Shown here one piece after another: positions 60,083-64,000 of a stretch of 64,000 nucleotides of DNA. The position numbers were made by a program, and so were the translations under genes. Each line of letters starts with the position of its first letter. Position 1 is the first letter of the stretch. The DNA lies in NCBI GenBank assembly GCA_026874595.1, contig CM049318.1, positions 55,815,250 to 55,879,249 of the forward strand, written 5' to 3'. Under the pieces are notes generated by a model. That model was not told the DNA's origin. It saw nothing but the letters and a program-made list of their open reading frames with translations, and ran no database searches. Source of the stretch: Sipunculus nudus. Its lineage: Eukaryota > Annelida > Sipuncula > Golfingiida > Sipunculidae.

Positions 60083-61272
60083 CAAATGGCTGAGGGTTAA
60101 TCTTTTTTTTAAGATTTAGCAGTGTCCGGGCACTCCCTTATTTGACCTATGTAACTTATAAAAATGACTAAAATATTGATATATTATTTATAGTAAGGTA
60201 TAATAGAAGTCTATAAGGCATTGCAGCCACATTTTTTTAAAACAAAAATGTGGGCCAGTTGCTGTTTTAGCACCCTAATGGTCAGCCTTGTATACCTAAT
60301 GCACCCATACCATTACAAATATTGGGTATTGATTATCTTACCTCTCTATTCTCTTTTACTAAAAACTTTTAATGTTTGCAAAAAAAATATTAAAACTCCC
60401 CCAAGAGTTGATCCCTATATGATGAATCAGTACCAGTGAACTTGAATAAATATGGGATATTGCCATAGCAGTCTCTTGTGTAAAAGGAGGAGAAAAATCA
60501 CTGGCTGGTGCAGCCGGAAGCCGGGCCAGTTTAAGCAGGCAAGCGTGATTCAGCCAGATGGTCATTAGCACTGTCTTATCTGACCATCCCCACTTTATCA
60601 GCTTATATACGTTATAACTGTGTTTTTTTAAATGTGATCATTAAACAAATACGAGGCTGCAATTAATTGTTGGTACGCTCACTGCTGCAAGGAAGATTAT
60701 ATGAAACCTGTAAAACCTGACGTTTATCCATAAATGAGAGTCCATGTGTAGCTTTGCCCTGAATATTTAAAAGCGAGTCCTTTGTTACAAGATAAAGTTC
60801 TAATGCAATATATCATTTCTAAGCTTCTTCATGTTCATGCTACCATTTTATTTTCGACTAAACAACAGACAATGAATACAAGACCATATTAAATTTCAGG
60901 ATAATTTGTAATGAAAAGCGCTATATGCTAAGTGCACATGCAGCTTTATTGAAGGAATGGGCTGGACAGACTGTCTGCCTAGTTGTTTGCCTGCAATTTT
61001 TCAGGCAGGCATATTCTACCTCCATACACAAGAGTATCGGCATTAGGGAAATCCTGTATTTGTAATCTATCACTCAGTCAATTTTAGTTATATTTCACTT
61101 GTGCCATTTTGACCTGTACATTTACAAAAAATTATTATAAGCCTTATTATAGTTTAAATTTTATCACAATAGCAGATGTATAATATTCATTAACTTACAG
61201 GCCTTTTGTCATCTGGAGTTTATGAACAAACACAAGCAAAGTGCTCACACATATACATGTGTTTATTTACAG
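60083..61272. other. No gene seen; upstream flank or 5' intron of the ZSWIM2-like gene
   Basis: A GC-richer stretch at 60505-60590 (GCCGGAAGCCGGGCCAG) looks repeat-derived. CAGGCAGGCA and its complement pair as a small hairpin near 60980-61015. No promoter motif is convincing. Confidence 0.4.
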
Positions 61273-61467
61273 ATCAGACCTGTATTCTTAGCTGATGGAC
61301 TAGTAAAGAGTGCGGCAATGCCAAGAAATGTTGCATATCGCCGAACCTGCAGTGACGCAGTCAGCTGGCGACAGGACCAGAGCCAAGAAGCGACCATCTA
61401 TATCCTGCGTAATATGGGTCCTACAGGTTTCTTGCTAAAAGAAGAAGGTGAACAAAAATATCTAAAG
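61273..61467 (+). CDS. ZSWIM2: ZSWIM2-like exon with start codon
   Basis: A 3' splice site GTTTATTTACAG| (AG at 61271-61272) suggests a 5' UTR exon further left. The ATG at 61318 is chosen because the 50 residues after it align with the ZSWIM2 N-terminus from its first Met (MPRNVAYRR). The frame is also open before it. The exon ends CTAAAG|GTAAAA, phase 0. Confidence 0.82.
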
Positions 61468-63616
61468 GTAAAATTAAGTCACTAACACAGTATACAGATA
61501 GTCAAGTCCACAGGATTCTGCCAATTCCTGCTACCAAAATTAGGCGCCTACTACCTGTGTATGATAACATAATGATATATATTATAACCTTGGGTAGTTA
61601 CAATACATTTAATGATAATACAATATGTGTTGTGATATATGTGCCACATGATAAAGTACATATTCAGATTCAAAAGATGTGTGTTACATAATAGTTGAAT
61701 TCCAAATACATTTTCATTTCCAAACCAGATATCTGTTTCAGGAACAAATGATAAGGCCAAAATAAAAAAAAAAGTATGGTTCTCAGGCACTGCCTGCATT
61801 AATTTAGACCCCTGGCATGAAGAATTTTGATTTTGATTTTCATCTTTAAAGAAGGTAAAATAATACAATTTTGATAAGATTTCCTTTGTTATGTTGCTGT
61901 TTTACCTGTTTAGCAAAAAAAAATTCTGTTATTATCATACTTTTCCCTGATCATATGACACTTTTATTGAAACATAAAAAAAATCGACCCCTTGCACCTA
62001 TTTTTCTGAAAAAAAGTGCCTCAGAACAATCCCTTTTTTTACTTAAACCCATAACTTTTGAAGTATTTCAAAAATTCCCTCATTTGGCTAGATTTTCTGA
62101 GTTTAAACACATTGCATATTTATTTTCAGATCTGAAGATCAATATATCATAGACTTAAAGTTAAAGCCCCTAGAGCTAAAGTAACTGATGAAAATTAGGT
62201 AGAGATGCAACAAAAGCTTGGCAATTAGATGCAGTTAATTCCTAGCAAGATCCAAAGGTAAACAATTAATCCATCTTTGAACAGACAGTTGAGATTTTTT
62301 TAAATTTTCAGGTGTACCTGGGTGACCCTCACACCTGTACATGTTGTAAAATGTTTCAGGTGTACCTGGTGACCCTTACACACATACATATTGTTAAATG
62401 TTTCAGATGTACCTGGGTGACCCTCACACATGTACATATTGTTAAATGTTTCAGGTATACCTGGGTGACCCTCACACCTGTACATGTTGTAAAATTTTTC
62501 AGGTGTACCTGGTGACCCTTACACACATACATATTGTTAAATGTTTCAGATGTACTTGGGTGACCCTCACACATGTACATATTGTTAAATGTTTCAGGTG
62601 TACCTGGGTGACCCTCACACTTGTACATGTTGTTAAATGTTTCAGGTGTACCTGGGTGACCCTCACACATGTACATGTTGTTTAATGTTTCAGGTGTACC
62701 TGGGTGACCCTCCCACATGTTCATGTTGTTAAATTTTCAGGTGTACCTGGGTGACCCTCACACCTGTACATGTTGTAAAATGTTTCAGGTGCACCTGGTG
62801 ACCCTTACAAACATACATATTGTTAAATGTTTCAGATGTACTTGGATGACCCTCACACATGTACATATTGTTAAATGTTTCAGGTGTAACTGGGTGACCC
62901 TCACACTTGTACATGTTGTTAAATGTTTCAGGTGTACCTGGGTGACCCTCACACATGTTCATGTTGTTTAATGTTTCAGGTGTACCTGGTGACCCTCCCA
63001 CATGTTCATGTTGTTAAATGTTTCAGGTGTACCTGGGTGACCCTCACACATGTTCATGTTGTTAAATGTTTCAGGTGTACCTGGGTGACCCTCACACTTG
63101 TACATGTTGTTAAATGTTTCAGGTGTACCTGGGTGACCCTCACACTTGTACATGTTGTTTAATGTTTCAGGTGTACCTGAGTGACCCTCACACGTTCATG
63201 TTGTTAAATGTTTCAGGTGTACCTGGGTGACCCTCACACATGTTCATGTTGTTAAATGTTTCAGGTGTACCTGGGTGACCCTCACACATGTTGTTAAATG
63301 TTTCAGGTGTACCTGGGTGACCCTCACACATGTACATGTTGTTTAATGTTTCAGGTGTACCTGGGTGACCCTCACACATGTTCATGTTGTTAAATGTTTC
63401 AGGTGTACCTGGGTGACCCTCACACATGTACATGTTGTTTAATGTTTCAGGTGTACCTGGGTGACCCTCACACATGTACATGTTGTTTAATGTTTCAGGT
63501 GTACCTGGGTGACCCTCACACTTGTACATGTTCCGTGTACAGAAAGGAGAAGGACCTCTGTAAACACATCTGCTGGGTCATACTGAAAAAGTTCCGGGTG
63601 CCCCGGACAAATCCAG
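61318..63616 (+). CDS. ZSWIM2: ZSWIM2-like E3 ubiquitin ligase, first two coding exons (3' partial)
   Basis: Exons 61318-61467 and 63499-63616 join in phase 0 and encode 89 residues plus one base. They match the N-terminus of ZSWIM2 as I know it: a W-x-QDQ motif, then IYILRNMGPTGFLLKEE, then VYLGDPHTCTC...LCKHICWVILKKFRVPR, the SWIM zinc motif C-x-C-x9-C-x-H. Family knowledge: ZSWIM2 (MEX) is a self-ubiquitinating E3 ligase of about 600 residues with SWIM, two RING-type and ZZ-type zinc modules, testis-enriched in mammals. The RING and ZZ exons must lie beyond 64000. The intron in between ends in a remarkable array of exon-start copies. Confidence 0.85.
61468..62311 (+). other. Intron of the ZSWIM2-like gene, first part
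   Basis: Contains sequence related to the repeat at 53.88-54.04 kb, once in direct (61767-61800) and once in inverted (61895-62040) orientation. The rest is AT-rich. Confidence 0.7.
62312..63498 (+). repeat. Tandem array of 25 copies of a 3' splice site plus exon start
   Basis: The unit is 48 bp (some 42-47): GTGTACCTGGGTGACCCTCA, CACATGTACATG, then TTGTTAAATGTTTCAG. It equals the last about 18 bp of the intron plus the first about 30 bp of the SWIM exon. I count starts at 62312, 62360, 62407, 62455, 62503, 62550, 62598, 62646, 62694, 62741, 62789, 62836, 62884, 62932, 62980, 63027, 63075, 63123, 63171, 63217, 63265, 63307, 63355, 63403 and 63451; the next copy, at 63499, is the real exon. 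Most copies keep TTTCAG| and an in-frame VYLGDPHTC. Most also have TAA right after, so they cannot act as full exons. Confidence 0.95.
63499..63616 (+). CDS. ZSWIM2: ZSWIM2-like SWIM-domain exon
   Basis: Begins after TTTCAG| and ends AATCCAG|GTCAGC, 118 nt, phase 0 in and phase 1 out. It contains the whole SWIM zinc motif: Cys-x-Cys in HTCTC, then CKH in DLCKHICW. This is the only copy of the repeated exon start that continues into the rest of the exon. Confidence 0.88.
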
Positions 63617-64000
63617 GTCAGCTTAAATATGTTTAATATCATTTTTTTACATCAAATTGACTTTATTTTTTATTTATATAATATATATAAATTTATCTTT
63701 CATATTTGCATAATTAATTTTATTTACTGATTTTAAAAACTAAACAAATGCACTTCAGATTTATTTTGATTATATGTAACTTGTTTTTGTGCCGTTAATT
63801 AATAATTTACTCATTTAATTGATTTAGATACCAGTGGCCCTGCAATGCATCTTGTTTACATCTCAATATTTGATTATCAATTTTATTTACCTGCTAGTAA
63901 GACAAACTGAGGATCACGATTTGTAGATATACAGAATTAATTACATCCCCCCAGCAGTGTAAAATATTCAATAATAAAATAAAAATTAATCATGATTTAG
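63617..64000 (+). other. Intron of the ZSWIM2-like gene (runs off the window)
   Basis: AT-rich, no open frame of note. The next exon is not reached before 64000. Confidence 0.7.

Noticed and set aside
62356-63529. Several 60-122-codon frames on both strands across 62.3-63.5 kb
   Set aside because: They are translations of the 48-bp tandem array. The unit length is a multiple of three, so all frames repeat. Only the final copy belongs to a real exon.

Overview
The window looks like genomic DNA from a bivalve mollusc. It is AT-rich, intron-rich and packed with repeats, with no bacterial-style operons. It carries dispersed repeats rich in AGGTCAAGGTCA blocks and GACGGACAGACGG tails, which I know as typical of bivalve genomes. 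The organism call is an inference; no taxonomic search was run.

Three host genes can be supported. (1) Positions 64-7225, minus strand: nine phase-compatible exons that I join into one gene of about 1101 codons. It encodes three tandem subtilisin-like (peptidase family S8) modules. The first two have lost the catalytic residues and the last keeps Asp, His and Ser. The three modules have introns at equivalent positions and phases, so they probably arose by internal triplication. (2) Positions 39249-46741, minus strand: a PRDM-family zinc-finger protein of 942 codons, with a short upstream coding exon spliced in phase to one very large exon. (3) Positions 61318-63616, plus strand: the first two coding exons of a ZSWIM2-type E3 ubiquitin ligase, continuing beyond the window. 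The intron between them ends in about 25 tandem 48-bp copies of the 3' splice site plus the start of the SWIM exon, the most striking signal in the window.

The rest is mostly mobile and repetitive DNA. A 1266-bp hAT-like non-autonomous element with an 8-bp target duplication lies in an intron of the protease-like gene. A LINE reverse-transcriptase fragment (11.7-12.2 kb) and a decayed LTR-element gag (13.2-14.2 kb) lead into two satellite blocks (14.2-16.1 kb, about 78-bp unit; 16.2-17.9 kb, 87-bp unit). A Ty3/gypsy-type element at 25.4-30.6 kb has integrase upstream of reverse transcriptase (Gmr1-like order) and is broken by deletions and frameshifts. A 656-bp TA-flanked MITE sits inside one copy of a three-copy dispersed repeat (30.6-35.0 kb). 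A 450-bp segment is duplicated at 33.3 and 54.1 kb. A 3.4-kb inverted-repeat (foldback-like) element occupies 55.8-59.2 kb.

The host genes do not obviously form a pathway. Exon boundaries come from reading splice signals and phases by eye and are not transcript-confirmed. Weak single-exon candidates (23.4, 51.7 and 60.0 kb) are listed at low confidence.
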